From Luteibacter sp. UNC138MFCol5.1 (lineage in GTDB: Bacteria > Pseudomonadota > Gammaproteobacteria > Xanthomonadales > Rhodanobacteraceae): a DNA stretch of 64,000 nucleotides. The notes under the pieces are model-generated. The model did not search any database, was not told the DNA's origin, and was given only the letters and a program-made list of their open reading frames with translations. The translations under genes and the position numbers were made by a program. Shown one piece after another: positions 10,404 through 20,336 of the stretch (position 1 is the first letter of the stretch; the number at the start of each line of letters is the position of its first letter). The stretch is from assembly GCF_900110505.1 (NCBI RefSeq), contig NZ_FODZ01000003.1, positions 311,975-375,974 on the forward strand, given 5' to 3'.

Positions 10404-11743
10404 GCAGCGACTCCAGTGGTGACCGTGTCAGCCGGGCCGTCCACGATGGAACGGCCGTGCTTCACGTAGTATTCGAATTCGTGCCAGAAGTGGTACAGGA
10501 AGCCCTGCACCGGCCACGCGGCGGCTTCGCCGAACGCGCAGATGGTGTGGCCTTCGATCTGGCCGGCCACCGCCTTCAGGCGATGCAGGTCGTCTTCCGT
10601 GCCCTTGCCTTCCACGATGCGCGAGAGCACGCGGTACATCCAGCCGGTGCCTTCGCGGCACGGGGTGCACTGGCCGCACGACTCCGCCTTGTAGAAGCGC
10701 GAGATGCGATGGCAGGCACGGACCATGCAGGTCGTCTCGTCCATCACGATCACGGCGCCGGAACCGAGGCCCGAACCCGCCTTCTGCAGCGAGTCGTAGT
10801 CCATGGTGCATTCCATGATCTTCTCGGCCGGCAGCACCTTCATCGAGGAGCCGCCCGGAATGACCGCCTTGAGCTTGTTGCCGCCGCGGACGCCGCCGGC
10901 CAGCTGCAGCAGGTCGGCGAACGACGTGCCCAGCCTGATCTCGAAGTTGCCCGGGTTGTTGACGTGGCCGGAGACCGAGAAGATCTTCGGGCCGCCGTTG
11001 TTCGGCTTGCCGATGTTGAGGAACCACTCCGCGCCGTTGCGCAGGATGGCCGGCACCGAGGCGTACGTCTCGGTGTTGTTGATCGTGGTCGGACGGCCGT
11101 ACAGGCCGAAGCCGGCCGGGAACGGCGGCTTGAAGCGCGGCTGGCCCTTCTTGCCTTCCAGCGATTCCATCAACGCGGTTTCTTCGCCGCAGATGTACGC
11201 GCCGGCGCCGAGGGCGTTGTAGATGTCGACGTCGATGCCCGAACCGGCGATGTCCTTGCCGAGCAGGCCCGCGGCGTAGGCTTCCTTCAGCGCCTCTTCG
11301 ATGTGCTCGAACGGCTCGTGATGGAACTCGCCACGCAGGTAGTTGTAGGCGACGGTCGAGCCCGTGCAGTAGCACGCGATCGCCAGGCCTTCGATGACCG
11401 CGTGCGGATTGAACCGCAGGATGTCACGGTCCTTGCAGGTGCCCGGCTCGGATTCGTCCGAGTTGCACAGGATGTACTTCTGCCCCGGCGCGTTGCGCGG
11501 CATGAACGACCATTTCAGGCCCGTGGGGAAGCCTGCGCCGCCGCGACCGCGCAGCGAGCTCTTCTTGATCTCTTCGATCAGCGCGGCCGGATCCGGCTTC
11601 TCGGCCAGGATCTTGCGCCACGCCTTGTAACCGTCGACCTTCTCGTAGTTCTCGAGGGCCCAGGGCTTTTCGAAATGCAGGGTCGTGTAGACGACCTGGT
11701 GTTCCTGCGGAGCGGGTCCGACGGGACCGGTAGTGCTAGCCAT
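10400..11743 (-). CDS. nuoF: NADH-quinone oxidoreductase subunit F (NADH and FMN site)
   Basis: This is the entry point of complex I: it binds NADH and FMN and holds cluster N3. The 447-residue protein has the glycine-rich NADH-binding sequence [13 protein letters not shown] near residues 66-78 and the FMN-binding region [11 protein letters not shown] near 181-191. The [4Fe-4S] ligands are Cys356, Cys359 and Cys362 ([12 protein letters not shown]) plus Cys402. It partners NuoE, which is encoded 10 bp upstream, and overlaps nuoG by 4 bp. Confidence 0.98.
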   Translation of the reverse strand: MASTTGPVGPAPQEHQVVYTTLHFEKPWALENYEKVDGYKAWRKILAEKPDPAALIEEIKKSSLRGRGGAGFPTGLKWSFMPRNAPGQKYILCNSDESEPGTCKDRDILRFNPHAVIEGLAIACYCTGSTVAYNYLRGEFHHEPFEHIEEALKEAYAAGLLGKDIAGSGIDVDIYNALGAGAYICGEETALMESLEGKKGQPRFKPPFPAGFGLYGRPTTINNTETYASVPAILRNGAEWFLNIGKPNNGGPKIFSVSGHVNNPGNFEIRLGTSFADLLQLAGGVRGGNKLKAVIPGGSSMKVLPAEKIMECTMDYDSLQKAGSGLGSGAVIVMDETTCMVRACHRISRFYKAESCGQCTPCREGTGWMYRVLSRIVEGKGTEDDLHRLKAVAGQIEGHTICAFGEAAAWPVQGFLYHFWHEFEYYVKHGRSIVDGPADTVTTGVAA

Positions 11744-11753
11744 TGCCCTTACC

Positions 11754-12281
11754 TCACTTCAGACCGTCGAGGATCGCGTCGACCGATTCGGTCGTCAGCT
11801 TCTCGTGGTAGTGACCGTTGACGACCATCATCGGGGCGCCGGCGCATGCCGCCAGGCACTCCTCTTCCTGCTTGAGGTAGATACGGCCGTCGGCCGTGCT
11901 CTCGCCGGTGCGGATGCCGAGCTTCTTCTCGCAATGGCGGACGAGGCCTTCGGCGCCGTTGAGCCAGCAGGAGATGTTGGTGCAGATGGCGACGTTGTTG
12001 CGGCCCACAGGCGTGGTCTCGAACATCGAGTAGAAGCTCGCGACTTCGTACGCCCAGATCGGCGGCAGGTCGAGGTACTTCGCGACCGCCGTGATCAGTT
12101 CATCGGTGAGGTAACCCTGGTTCTGTTCCTGCGCGCCCATGAGCGACTGGATCAGCGCCGAGCGCTTGCGATCCGGCGGGAACTTGGACACCCAGTGGTC
12201 GATGTGGCTGCGGGTGTGATCGTTGAGCGCGACGAGAGGATCGACGTCCTTCACCTGCTCGAAATGACCGGTGGCTTTCAT
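11754..12281 (-). CDS. nuoE: NADH-quinone oxidoreductase subunit E ([2Fe-2S])
   Basis: This thioredoxin-like [2Fe-2S] subunit of the NADH dehydrogenase module pairs with NuoF and carries cluster N1a. The 175-residue protein has the four expected ligands Cys100, Cys105, Cys142 and Cys146, in [10 protein letters not shown] and CLAACAGAP. Its N-terminal helical part (residues 1-90) is of normal length. It lies 21 bp downstream of nuoD. Confidence 0.98.
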   Translation of the reverse strand: MKATGHFEQVKDVDPLVALNDHTRSHIDHWVSKFPPDRKRSALIQSLMGAQEQNQGYLTDELITAVAKYLDLPPIWAYEVASFYSMFETTPVGRNNVAICTNISCWLNGAEGLVRHCEKKLGIRTGESTADGRIYLKQEEECLAACAGAPMMVVNGHYHEKLTTESVDAILDGLK

Positions 12282-12302
12282 GATTCAGTTCACTCCGTCG
12301 AC

Positions 12303-13556
12303 TTAGCGGTCGACTTCGCCGAAGACGAGATCGTAGGTGCCGATCATCGCGACGACGTCGGCGAGCATGTGGCCCCGTACGATCGCGTCCATCGAGGACA
12401 GGTGCGCGAAGCCGGGCGCGCGCAGGTGCACGCGGAAGGGCTTGTTCGCACCGTCGGACACGAGGTAGCAGCCGAATTCACCCTTCGGCGCCTCGACGGC
12501 GGAATACGTCTCGCCGGCCGGCACGCCATAGCCCTCGGTGAAGAGCTTGAAGTGGTGGATGAGCGCTTCCATGTCGTTTTTCATTTCTTCACGACTGGGC
12601 GGCGCGACCTTGTAGTTCTGCACCATGACCGGGCCCGGATTGGCCTTCAGCCACTCGACGCACTGGCGGATGATGCGGTTGGACTGGCGCATTTCCTCGA
12701 CGCGCACGAGGTAGCGGTCGTAGCAGTCGCCGTTGACGCCGACAGGGATGTCGAAGTCCATCTTGTCGTAGGCGGCGTAGGGCTGCTTCTTGCGCAGATC
12801 CCATGCGATGCCCGAACCGCGAAGCATCGCGCCGGTCATGCCCCAGGCCTGCGCCTTCTCGGGATCGATGACGCCGATGCCGACCGTGCGCTGCTTCCAG
12901 ATGCGGTTGTTGGTGAGCAGCGCCTCGTATTCGTCGACGCGCTTCGGGAAGTCGTTCGTGAACTCGGTGAGGTAATCGAGCATCGACCCCTCGCGCCACG
13001 CGTTCAGGCGCTTCAGGTCACCGCCCTTGTGCCACGGCGACTCGCGATACTGCGGCATCTGCTCCGGCAGGTCGCGGTAGACGCCGCCCGGCCGGTAGTA
13101 CGTGGCGTGCATGCGCGCGCCCGACACGGCCTCGTAGACGTCCATCAGTTCTTCGCGTTCGCGGAACGCGTAGAGGAACACGGCCATCGCGCCGAGATCG
13201 AGCGCGTTCGAGCCCACCCACATGAGGTGGTTCAGGATGCGGGTGATCTCGTCGAACATCGTGCGGATGTACTGCGCGCGGACGGGCGCCTCGATCCCCA
13301 GGAGGTTCTCGATGGCGCGCACGTAGGCGTGCTCGTTGCACATCATCGACACGTAGTCGAGGCGGTCCATGTAACCGATCGACTGGTTGAACGGCTTCGA
13401 CTCGGCAAGCTTCTCGGTGCCACGGTGCAGCAGGCCGATGTGCGGATCGGCACGGACGATCGTCTCGCCGTCCATTTCCAGCACGAGGCGCAGCACGCCG
13501 TGCGCAGCGGGATGCTGCGGACCGAAGTTCATCGTGTAATTGCGGATTTCTTCCAC
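12303..13556 (-). CDS. nuoD: NADH-quinone oxidoreductase subunit D (49-kDa type)
   Basis: This peripheral-arm subunit forms much of the quinone-binding pocket with NuoB. The 417-residue product starts [20 protein letters not shown]; the [10 protein letters not shown] segment is the diagnostic loop whose histidine and Tyr region contact the quinone head group. It is a separate polypeptide from NuoC, unlike the fused NuoCD of E. coli. The ATG follows the nuoC stop by 3 bp. Confidence 0.98.
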   Translation of the reverse strand: MEEIRNYTMNFGPQHPAAHGVLRLVLEMDGETIVRADPHIGLLHRGTEKLAESKPFNQSIGYMDRLDYVSMMCNEHAYVRAIENLLGIEAPVRAQYIRTMFDEITRILNHLMWVGSNALDLGAMAVFLYAFREREELMDVYEAVSGARMHATYYRPGGVYRDLPEQMPQYRESPWHKGGDLKRLNAWREGSMLDYLTEFTNDFPKRVDEYEALLTNNRIWKQRTVGIGVIDPEKAQAWGMTGAMLRGSGIAWDLRKKQPYAAYDKMDFDIPVGVNGDCYDRYLVRVEEMRQSNRIIRQCVEWLKANPGPVMVQNYKVAPPSREEMKNDMEALIHHFKLFTEGYGVPAGETYSAVEAPKGEFGCYLVSDGANKPFRVHLRAPGFAHLSSMDAIVRGHMLADVVAMIGTYDLVFGEVDR

Positions 13557-13559
13557 GGC

Positions 13560-14288
13560 TTAATTCTCCCGCCAGTGATCGGCGGATTCCGCCCTGGCCT
13601 GATCGAGGTCGGCGTCGTTGCGGATCGTGCGCGGCACCAGCACGCGCGGCTCGATCGAGACCGGTTCATAGACGACGCGCTTCTGCTCGGGGTCGTAGCG
13701 GACCTCGACGTTGCCGATCAGCGGGAAGTCCTTGCGGAACGGATGACCCACGAAACCGTAGTCGGTGAGGATGCGGCGAAGATCCGGATGGCCATCGAAG
13801 ATGATGCCGTACAGATCGAACGTCTCGCGCTCGAACCAGTCGGCGCCCGGCCAGATCGGCGTGATCGACGGCACGACCGGGAACGCGTCGTCCTCGCAGA
13901 ACGCGCGCAGGCGGATGCGCTGGTTGAGTTCGACGGACAGCAGGTGGATCACGGCGGCGTAGCGACGCGGCTGCTCGACGCCGCGCGGACGCTCGGCCCA
14001 CGTGAAGCGGCCGACGGCCTGGCCTTCGACGCCGCGGGAGAAGCTCTCGCCCTGCGCGGTATCGGTGTCCCACTCGGTCTGGCCGTAGCTGAGGTAGTCG
14101 ACGCCACAGACGTCGATGACGGTCGTGAAGCGGAAGCCCGCCTCGTCGCGCAGCGCCGTGGCGACGGCGATCAGGTCACGCGGGGCCACCTCGGCGGTGA
14201 CTTCGTTGCGCTCGACCTTCACCGTCAGCATGTCGCCGAAGCGCGCGCCGAGGCGTTCGACCAGCGAGGTCTCGTTAGTAACGCTCAT
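13560..14288 (-). CDS. nuoC: NADH-quinone oxidoreductase subunit C (30-kDa type)
   Basis: This structural subunit of the complex I peripheral arm binds NuoD. The 242-residue protein has the family signature [27 protein letters not shown] in its C-terminal half, a motif diagnostic for the 30-kDa subunit. It is not fused to NuoD; the two genes are 3 bp apart. It starts with ATG 13 bp after nuoB. Confidence 0.97.
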   Translation of the reverse strand: MSVTNETSLVERLGARFGDMLTVKVERNEVTAEVAPRDLIAVATALRDEAGFRFTTVIDVCGVDYLSYGQTEWDTDTAQGESFSRGVEGQAVGRFTWAERPRGVEQPRRYAAVIHLLSVELNQRIRLRAFCEDDAFPVVPSITPIWPGADWFERETFDLYGIIFDGHPDLRRILTDYGFVGHPFRKDFPLIGNVEVRYDPEQKRVVYEPVSIEPRVLVPRTIRNDADLDQARAESADHWREN

Positions 14289-14301
14289 GTGCGAAGCCCT
14301 G

Positions 14302-14846
<545 letters not shown>

Positions 14847-14856
<10 letters not shown>

Positions 14857-15203
14857 TCGAGTGCTCCCTTCTTCCAGACGTAGGCGAAACCGACCACGAG
14901 CAGGGCCAGGAACAGGGCCATCTCGATCAGCGCGATCGCGCCGATCTTGTCGAACACCACCGCCCAGGGAAACAGGAAGGCAATTTCGAGGTCGAAAATG
15001 ATGAAGAGGATCGCGATCAGGTAGTAGCGCACGTCGAACTTCATGCGCGCGTCCTCGAAGGCCTCGAAGCCGCACTCGTAGGGCGAGAGCTTCTCGGCGT
15101 CGGGGCGGCGCGGCCCGGCGAGCATGCCGAGCACCATGAGGACGATACCTAGGCCTGCGGCCACGGCGATGAACAACAGGACGGGCCAATATTGGGCAAG
15201 CAC
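14847..15203 (-). CDS. nuoA: NADH-quinone oxidoreductase subunit A
   Basis: This is the first gene of the nuo operon and encodes the three-helix membrane subunit at the arm junction. The 118-residue protein has the conserved acidic loop [21 protein letters not shown] between helices 1 and 2. Translation appears to start at GTG (15203), about 11 nt after a GGAGG ribosome-binding site. The 282 bp upstream hold the operon leader. A TACAAT -10-like hexamer is readable at 15381-15386 on the minus strand, but I see no well-spaced -35, so the promoter is uncertain. Confidence 0.96.
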
Positions 15204-15485
15204 GATGCTGCGTACCTCCGCGCCTCACTGGGCGCATCAGTGACCGTCGGCGGGGACGAGCGGTCCGGCTAGTGTCGCCGGAGCTTTTATCGAATCGATC
15301 CAAATGGTCCGATCCGTGCCGGCGCAGGTTGCGCGCCAACGACTCCGGATATCCACAATCTCACGTTGGGGAACCGATCTATTGTACCAGTGCGTGCAGG
15401 TATCCCGACAAGCCTTAACGGCGGAAAAACTGCATCGGGATGGTGCAATCGCAGGGTTTTCGCCCCATCGGACGGACCGCCGCCG

Positions 15486-15845
15486 TCACATGGTCTGGGT
15501 CGGACGCTCCGAGGCGAGCGTTCCCGCGAGCAGCCCCTCGATGCGCTGCCGCGCGGCTTCGCTCTCGGGGGACTCGTTGAATTGCACGCCGACGCCGGCG
15601 GTGCGATTGCCCTGGGCACCCACCGGCGTGATCCAGACCACCCTGCCGGCCACGGAGAGGCGCTCGTTCTCGTCGATCAGGGTGACCAGCAGCGCGACCT
15701 CGTCGCCCAGGCTGTAACGCTGGGCCGTGGGGGCGAACAGGCCGCCGGTCTTCAGGTAGGGCATGTACGAGATGTACAGGGAATTCACGTCCTTGATCTT
15801 CAGCGAGAGGATGCCCTGTCGCGGCGAGGAGGCTGTGGCATTCAT
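15486..15845 (-). CDS. pilZ: PilZ-domain protein (type IV pilus assembly PilZ)
   Basis: This is a small single-domain PilZ protein of 119 residues. In pseudomonads and xanthomonads this family, encoded beside holB and tmk, is needed for type IV pilus assembly. The canonical RxxxR c-di-GMP motif is not obvious at the N-terminus, as is usual for this atypical subgroup. The beta-barrel segments GGLFAPT, LLVTLID, GRVVWITP and AGVGVQF are clear. Here a PIG-L deacetylase gene separates it from holB. It ends the fabF-to-pilZ gene run. Confidence 0.88.
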   Translation of the reverse strand: MNATASSPRQGILSLKIKDVNSLYISYMPYLKTGGLFAPTAQRYSLGDEVALLVTLIDENERLSVAGRVVWITPVGAQGNRTAGVGVQFNESPESEAARQRIEGLLAGTLASERPTQTM

Positions 15846-15879
15846 GGACGATGGATTCCCTGGAGTCGAGGCATGCTAA

Positions 15880-16842
15880 CTAGGCGGCGGGCCGGGCGAC
15901 AAGCCCGACCGGCTCGGGATCCGCCCCCACCCAGCCGTAGCGGTCGTAGATCCACGGGGTCGACAGGTCGGCCGTGAGTTTCACGAAGGCCGGGCCCGCC
16001 GCATGGCGCAGCGACAGCACCCAGTCCTCGCCGGAGCGTTCCAGCGGCGCGCGGCGCCATGGCCACACCGCCACGCCCTGCCCGTCCGCCAGCACGATCC
16101 GGACCCGGGCCCGGGCGAGCGGGCCGGGGCGCCACGGCAGCCGGACGGTACCGCCGGTCAGGGCGGGCGGCGGACGATCGAAGCGCTCGGGCCGCGACGC
16201 GACGCGGAGCATCCGCTTGCGGCTGAGCGCCATCTGCGTGTGATGCTCCAGCACGGCGGCCGTCTTGGTCGCCTGCCGCTGGGCGTCGGCATCCGGGACG
16301 ATCAGGTCCTCCGGAGCCGATCGCTCGGTACCGTGGACCATGTAGGTCAGCACGTCAGCGTTGCTGCCGGCGGCCGCCAGGGCCAGCCGCGCCAGCACGT
16401 GCGCCGAACCGTGGTCGGGGTGGCTGTCGCCGAGATCGGGGATGACGACGAGATTGGGACGGGTCCGCTCGACGACGCGGCGCACGGCGCTCAACGCCTG
16501 GCCATGCCGCTCGCGAAGCTCCGAAGTCACCTGCATGTCGTGCCACCCCAGCGCGTGGAGGTGATCGGGGCCGACACCGAGACGAGCGAGTGCCGCGGCG
16601 ACCTCGCGCCGACGACGGGCGCCCCAGCGCGCGCGGTCCGCCGCGCCCACGACGATCCGCCGTTCGAGCCAGCGCTGGGGCCACGGATTGTCGTCGCCGT
16701 CGGTCAGGAGGAGCACGTCCACCCGTCCGCCGGACGCGAGCGTGCGCTGGATCAGCAGACCGGCCGCCAGCGACTCGTCGTCCGGATGGGGCGCGACGAC
16801 GAGGAGACGGGTGCTGCCGTCGATGGTCGGGTGGCGGGACAC
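15880..16842 (-). CDS. PIG-L (LmbE-like) family deacetylase
   Basis: This is a zinc-dependent GlcNAc-deacetylase family protein that would remove an acetyl group from a sugar or sugar lipid. The substrate is unknown. The zinc motif APHPDDE lies near residue 20, and a DSHPDHGSAH segment further on would supply another histidine ligand. I start at GTG 16842, which has an AAGGA box 7 nt upstream (320 residues). A TTG at 16905, overlapping the holB stop, would give 341. The C-terminal 120 residues form a separate beta-rich part not typical of the minimal family. It sits between holB and pilZ, which are often adjacent in relatives. Confidence 0.82.
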   Translation of the reverse strand: MSRHPTIDGSTRLLVVAPHPDDESLAAGLLIQRTLASGGRVDVLLLTDGDDNPWPQRWLERRIVVGAADRARWGARRRREVAAALARLGVGPDHLHALGWHDMQVTSELRERHGQALSAVRRVVERTRPNLVVIPDLGDSHPDHGSAHVLARLALAAAGSNADVLTYMVHGTERSAPEDLIVPDADAQRQATKTAAVLEHHTQMALSRKRMLRVASRPERFDRPPPALTGGTVRLPWRPGPLARARVRIVLADGQGVAVWPWRRAPLERSGEDWVLSLRHAAGPAFVKLTADLSTPWIYDRYGWVGADPEPVGLVARPAA

Positions 16843-16901
16843 GGAGGGATCCTTGGGCGACACGTCGAGCCGATTAGGACCGAATACGCGATAAGGGCGC
16901 G

Positions 16902-17837
16902 TCAACGCCAGGCCGCGATCAGCTCGAGCAGCACCAGATCGGCGCGGAGCGGGCCGCGCAGCGCGTCGCGCGCGCGGTTGGCCTTGCCGTACCAGGTGTC
17001 GAGCGATTCGTCGTCGAGCTGACTGTCGAGCGGCGGCGGCGTGCCCGCGGCGCGGGCCCGAAGCTCATCGGTGGCCGCCTGCGCGGCGAACCACAGGTAG
17101 CGCGCCGGATCGGCGGCCTGCCAGCGTTTCACCACTTCCATGGCGTCGCCACGGCCGGCGGCGAGCGCCTTCAGGTCGTTCCGCACCTCGCCGCGCTGCT
17201 TCAGCGCGCCGTCCGTCGCCCACGCCCGCGCCATGCCGGGATTGCCGCCGGCGGCTTCCAGCGCCGCCGGCGCATCGGCGACGCCCTCCCCAAGCAGCCA
17301 CGCCAGCGAGGCATCCCGCGACGGGACGAGGAAATCGATGCGCTGGCAACGGCTGCGGATCGTCGCCGGCAGGCGCGCGGGCTCATCGGCCACGAGCACG
17401 AGCAGCGTCGACGGCGTCGGCTCTTCGAGTGTCTTCAGCAAGGCGTTTGCGGCGGCCGCGTTCATGGCGTCGGCCGGATCGATCGTCACGACCTGCCAGC
17501 CGCCGAACTGACTGGCCATCGACAGGCGTTGAGAAAGATCTCGTATCTGGTCGACCACGATCTCGCTGCGCGTGACGCCGTCCTTGCGCAGCCCGAACGA
17601 CAACGTGACGACGTCCGGATGCGTGCCGGCCGCGATCAACTGGCAACTGCGGCAGGTACCGCACGCCACGCCGTCGACGGGCCGCTGGCACAGCAGCCCC
17701 TTGACGAACGCGGCGAGAAAGTCGCGCTTGCCAAGCCCGGCGGGCCCTGCGAGCAGGAGCGCATGCGGCAGCGCATCGCGCTCGCGCCGCGACTGCAGCC
17801 GCGCCCAGGCGTCGGCATGCCACGGGCGCGGGCTCAC
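16902..17837 (-). CDS. holB: DNA polymerase III subunit delta'
   Basis: This is the clamp-loader subunit delta', which works with delta and the DnaX product to load the beta sliding clamp. The start is taken as GTG 17837, which overlaps the tmk stop as GTGA and gives 311 residues. Visible features are the P-loop-like GPAGLGKRDF, the zinc-binding run CGTCRSCQ, and LLKTLEEPTPSTLLVLVADEP with the following SRCQ, typical of delta'. A longer upstream reading would run back through tmk and is not believable. Confidence 0.95.
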   Translation of the reverse strand: MSPRPWHADAWARLQSRRERDALPHALLLAGPAGLGKRDFLAAFVKGLLCQRPVDGVACGTCRSCQLIAAGTHPDVVTLSFGLRKDGVTRSEIVVDQIRDLSQRLSMASQFGGWQVVTIDPADAMNAAAANALLKTLEEPTPSTLLVLVADEPARLPATIRSRCQRIDFLVPSRDASLAWLLGEGVADAPAALEAAGGNPGMARAWATDGALKQRGEVRNDLKALAAGRGDAMEVVKRWQAADPARYLWFAAQAATDELRARAAGTPPPLDSQLDDESLDTWYGKANRARDALRGPLRADLVLLELIAAWR

Positions 17838-18484
17838 GGCGCCACCCGCGCGAAGAGGCCGGCGAGGCCGGCCACGGCCTGGTCGAGAACGGCTTCGGCG
17901 GGCGCGCTGGCGTCGAGCACGCGGAACCGCGCGGGCTCCGCCGCGGCGCGCGCGCGATAGGTGTCGCGCACGCGCTCGAAAAACGCGTCGCTCTCGACTT
18001 CGATGCGATCGACCTCGCCGCGACCCGCGGCTCGCGCACGGCCGGTGGCCACCGGCAGGTCGAGCAGGAGCGTCACGTCGGGCACGAGGCCTTCGGCCGC
18101 CCAACGCTCGAGATCCGCGATGCGCTCGACCGGCTGGCGACGCCCGCCGCCCTGGTAGGCGTAGCTGGCATCCGTGAAGCGGTCGCACAGCACCCAGCGG
18201 CCCGCCGCGAGCGCGGGCTCAATCACCTGCCGCACGAGCTGCGCCCGGGAGGCGAACATGAGAAGCAACTCGGCCTCGGCCGTCAGTTCGTTGTTCGCCG
18301 CGTCGAGCACGAGGGCGCGCACGGATTCACCGACGGCCGTGCCGCCCGGCTCGCGCGTCACGACCAGGTCGACGCCCTGCGCGCGCAGATGGGCTTCGAG
18401 CCCGCGCAGCAGCGTGCTCTTGCCGGCGCCTTCGCCTCCTTCGAGGGTGATCAAACGGCCGCGCTGGAGAGTGGTCACTGGCAT
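17834..18484 (-). CDS. tmk: Thymidylate kinase
   Basis: This enzyme phosphorylates dTMP to dTDP for DNA synthesis. The 216-residue protein has the P-loop GGEGAGKST at about 16-24, the DR motif in CDRFTDASYAYQGGGR for substrate binding, and the LLLDLPVATGRARAAGRG segment of the lid region. The ATG at 18484 overlaps the mltG stop by 10 bp, and the 3' end overlaps holB by 4 bp. The mltG-tmk-holB order is common in gammaproteobacteria. Confidence 0.97.
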   Translation of the reverse strand: MPVTTLQRGRLITLEGGEGAGKSTLLRGLEAHLRAQGVDLVVTREPGGTAVGESVRALVLDAANNELTAEAELLLMFASRAQLVRQVIEPALAAGRWVLCDRFTDASYAYQGGGRRQPVERIADLERWAAEGLVPDVTLLLDLPVATGRARAAGRGEVDRIEVESDAFFERVRDTYRARAAAEPARFRVLDASAPAEAVLDQAVAGLAGLFARVAP

Positions 18485-19503
18485 CGCTTCAACTGGTAGC
18501 AGGCCACGGCCCGGTTATGGTCGGAGAGGGACGACGAGAAGACATGGCTGCCATCGCCACGCGCCACGAAGTACAGCTCGTCACCCGCCGCCGGATGCAG
18601 CGCCGCCTGGATCGCCGCGCGCCCCGGGAGGGCGATCGGCGTCGGCGGCAGGCCGGCGCGCGTGTACGTATTGTAGGGAGTGTCGGTGGTCAGGTCGCTC
18701 TTGTGGATGTTCCCGGAATACCCGGCGCCCATGCCGTAGATCACCGTGGGATCGGTCTGCAGGAGGATGTGCTGCCGCAGCCGGCGCACGAACACGCCGG
18801 CGATGCGCGGGCGCTCGTCCGCCCTGCCCGTCTCCTTCTCGACGATGGACGCGAGGATCAGCGCCTCGTAAGGCGTCGCGAGCGGCACGTCCTTGTCGCG
18901 GTCGTTCCACGCGGCATCCAGCGTCTTCGTCATCGCGGCGTACGAGCGCTTGAGGATGCTCGATTCCGCATCGCCCTTCACATAGGCATACGTTTCGGGG
19001 AGGAAGCGCCCTTCGGGATGTTCGCCAGGCGCGCCCAGCGACGTCATGAGCGCGGCGTCGTCCACGTCCGCCGTGTCGTGCCTGAGCGTTTCGACCGCGG
19101 CGAGCGCACGGCGCAGGTCGGCGAACGTCCAGCCATCGACGATGGTGAAATTGCGCTGCATGACCTTGCCGCTGGCCATGTCCGCGATCAGGTCGCGCGG
19201 CGTCATGCCGGGCCGCAACGCGTATTCGCCCGCGTGCAGGCGACCCGACGCGTGCATCTGCGTCGCGAGCACGCGCCAGTAGAGCGGCGAGGCCTGCGTG
19301 GCCTTGCGGTTGCGCAGGTCGCGCACGATGTCCTTGAAGGAGGCGCCACGCGCGACATCGATGCTCTGCCCCGCCACCGGAACGTTCAGCGGCGAACGGG
19401 CGAACCGCGCCCAGTCGAACCAGAGCCACGCTCCCGCGACGATCGCGGCGAGCACCACCACCAGCAGAATGACACGCCAGAGGGCGATGCCGCGCACTTT
19501 CAT
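18475..19503 (-). CDS. mltG: Endolytic peptidoglycan transglycosylase MltG
   Basis: This inner-membrane lytic transglycosylase cuts nascent peptidoglycan strands and is thought to end glycan synthesis. I start at ATG 19503 (MKVRGIAL), giving 342 residues; the longer open frame overlaps pabC. A single membrane anchor spans about residues 8-28. A LysM-like region follows, and then the YceG domain with the catalytic glutamate Glu222 in ASIVEKETGRADERP. The start overlaps the pabC stop by 4 bp and the 3' end overlaps tmk. Confidence 0.96.
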   Translation of the reverse strand: MKVRGIALWRVILLVVVLAAIVAGAWLWFDWARFARSPLNVPVAGQSIDVARGASFKDIVRDLRNRKATQASPLYWRVLATQMHASGRLHAGEYALRPGMTPRDLIADMASGKVMQRNFTIVDGWTFADLRRALAAVETLRHDTADVDDAALMTSLGAPGEHPEGRFLPETYAYVKGDAESSILKRSYAAMTKTLDAAWNDRDKDVPLATPYEALILASIVEKETGRADERPRIAGVFVRRLRQHILLQTDPTVIYGMGAGYSGNIHKSDLTTDTPYNTYTRAGLPPTPIALPGRAAIQAALHPAAGDELYFVARGDGSHVFSSSLSDHNRAVACYQLKRCQ

Positions 19504-20336
19504 CGATCGGAGTCCTTGCGTCCTGTGGGCGACGGCAGGCCGATGTCCCGCCAGTGCGCCTGCAGCGCACGCGCGGCGGGACCGGCCTGCCATGTCCGGC
19601 CCTCGCAGGCCCGGACGGGGAGGATGCCGCGAACGGCCGACGTGAGGAAGACCTCGTCGGCCTCCAGGAGTCGGGCGAGGTTCATCCGGACCACCCGGAC
19701 GTCGCGCACCGCGAGCACCTCGGCACGCGCGACGCCCGCCACGCCGGCGCGGTCCACGACGGGCGTCACGAGCGCGCCATCGAACACGGCGAAGAGGTTC
19801 GCGGCGGTCGCGCTGACGATGTCCCCGTCGATGTCCCGGAGCAGGCCTTCGCCGATCTCGGGATCGCTCCATTCGGCCCGCGCCAGCACCTGCTCGAGGC
19901 GATTGATGTGCTTCAGTCCGGCCAGCAACGGTTGCGCGGCGAGGCGCGTGTCGCAAACGCGCACCGCGATGCCGTCCAAAGCGGCCCGCGCGTCGAGCGC
20001 GAGCGGCGAGACCGCGACGACCACGGTGGGCCGCGGCGACGGAGGCGGAGCGTAGCCACGCTCGCCGCTGCCGCGGGTCACCGTCACGCGGGCGACCGCA
20101 TCGGTGAGTCCCGCCACGAGCCGCCCGACCTCGGCACGCAGCCTCGTCGTATCGGGCGGCGGAAAGCGCAGCCGTTCACAGCCCGCGAGAAGGCGTGCGG
20201 CGTGACGCTCCCACAACGGCATGCGCCCATCGACGATGCGCAGCGTCTCGAAAAGCCCGTCGCCATAGAGCAGTCCGCGATCGGTCGCCGGCACCGAGCC
20301 GGCGTCGACGAAATCGACGGACAACCGCGGCGTCAT
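19500..20336 (-). CDS. pabC: Aminodeoxychorismate lyase
   Basis: This PLP enzyme turns aminodeoxychorismate into p-aminobenzoate for folate synthesis. The ATG at 20336 (MTPRLSVDFV) gives 278 residues and overlaps the pabB stop by 4 bp. It has the fold-type IV transaminase signature, with Lys142 in GLKHINRLEQVLA as the probable Schiff-base lysine. GDGLFETLRI lies near the N-terminus. An in-frame extension upstream to 21221 only mirrors pabB and is not coding. Confidence 0.94.
   Translation of the reverse strand: MTPRLSVDFVDAGSVPATDRGLLYGDGLFETLRIVDGRMPLWERHAARLLAGCERLRFPPPDTTRLRAEVGRLVAGLTDAVARVTVTRGSGERGYAPPPSPRPTVVVAVSPLALDARAALDGIAVRVCDTRLAAQPLLAGLKHINRLEQVLARAEWSDPEIGEGLLRDIDGDIVSATAANLFAVFDGALVTPVVDRAGVAGVARAEVLAVRDVRVVRMNLARLLEADEVFLTSAVRGILPVRACEGRTWQAGPAARALQAHWRDIGLPSPTGRKDSDR

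Noticed and set aside
6558-10469. A 1,303-codon plus-strand frame opposite nuoI, nuoH and nuoG
   Set aside because: It mirrors the third-position GC bias of the nuo genes. Its translation is repetitive Arg/Ala/Val/Asp with no domain.
15204-15485. A secG, tpiA or tRNA-Leu gene upstream of nuoA, as in some relatives
   Set aside because: No cloverleaf, SecG-like membrane pair or TIM-barrel motif can be read in this stretch.
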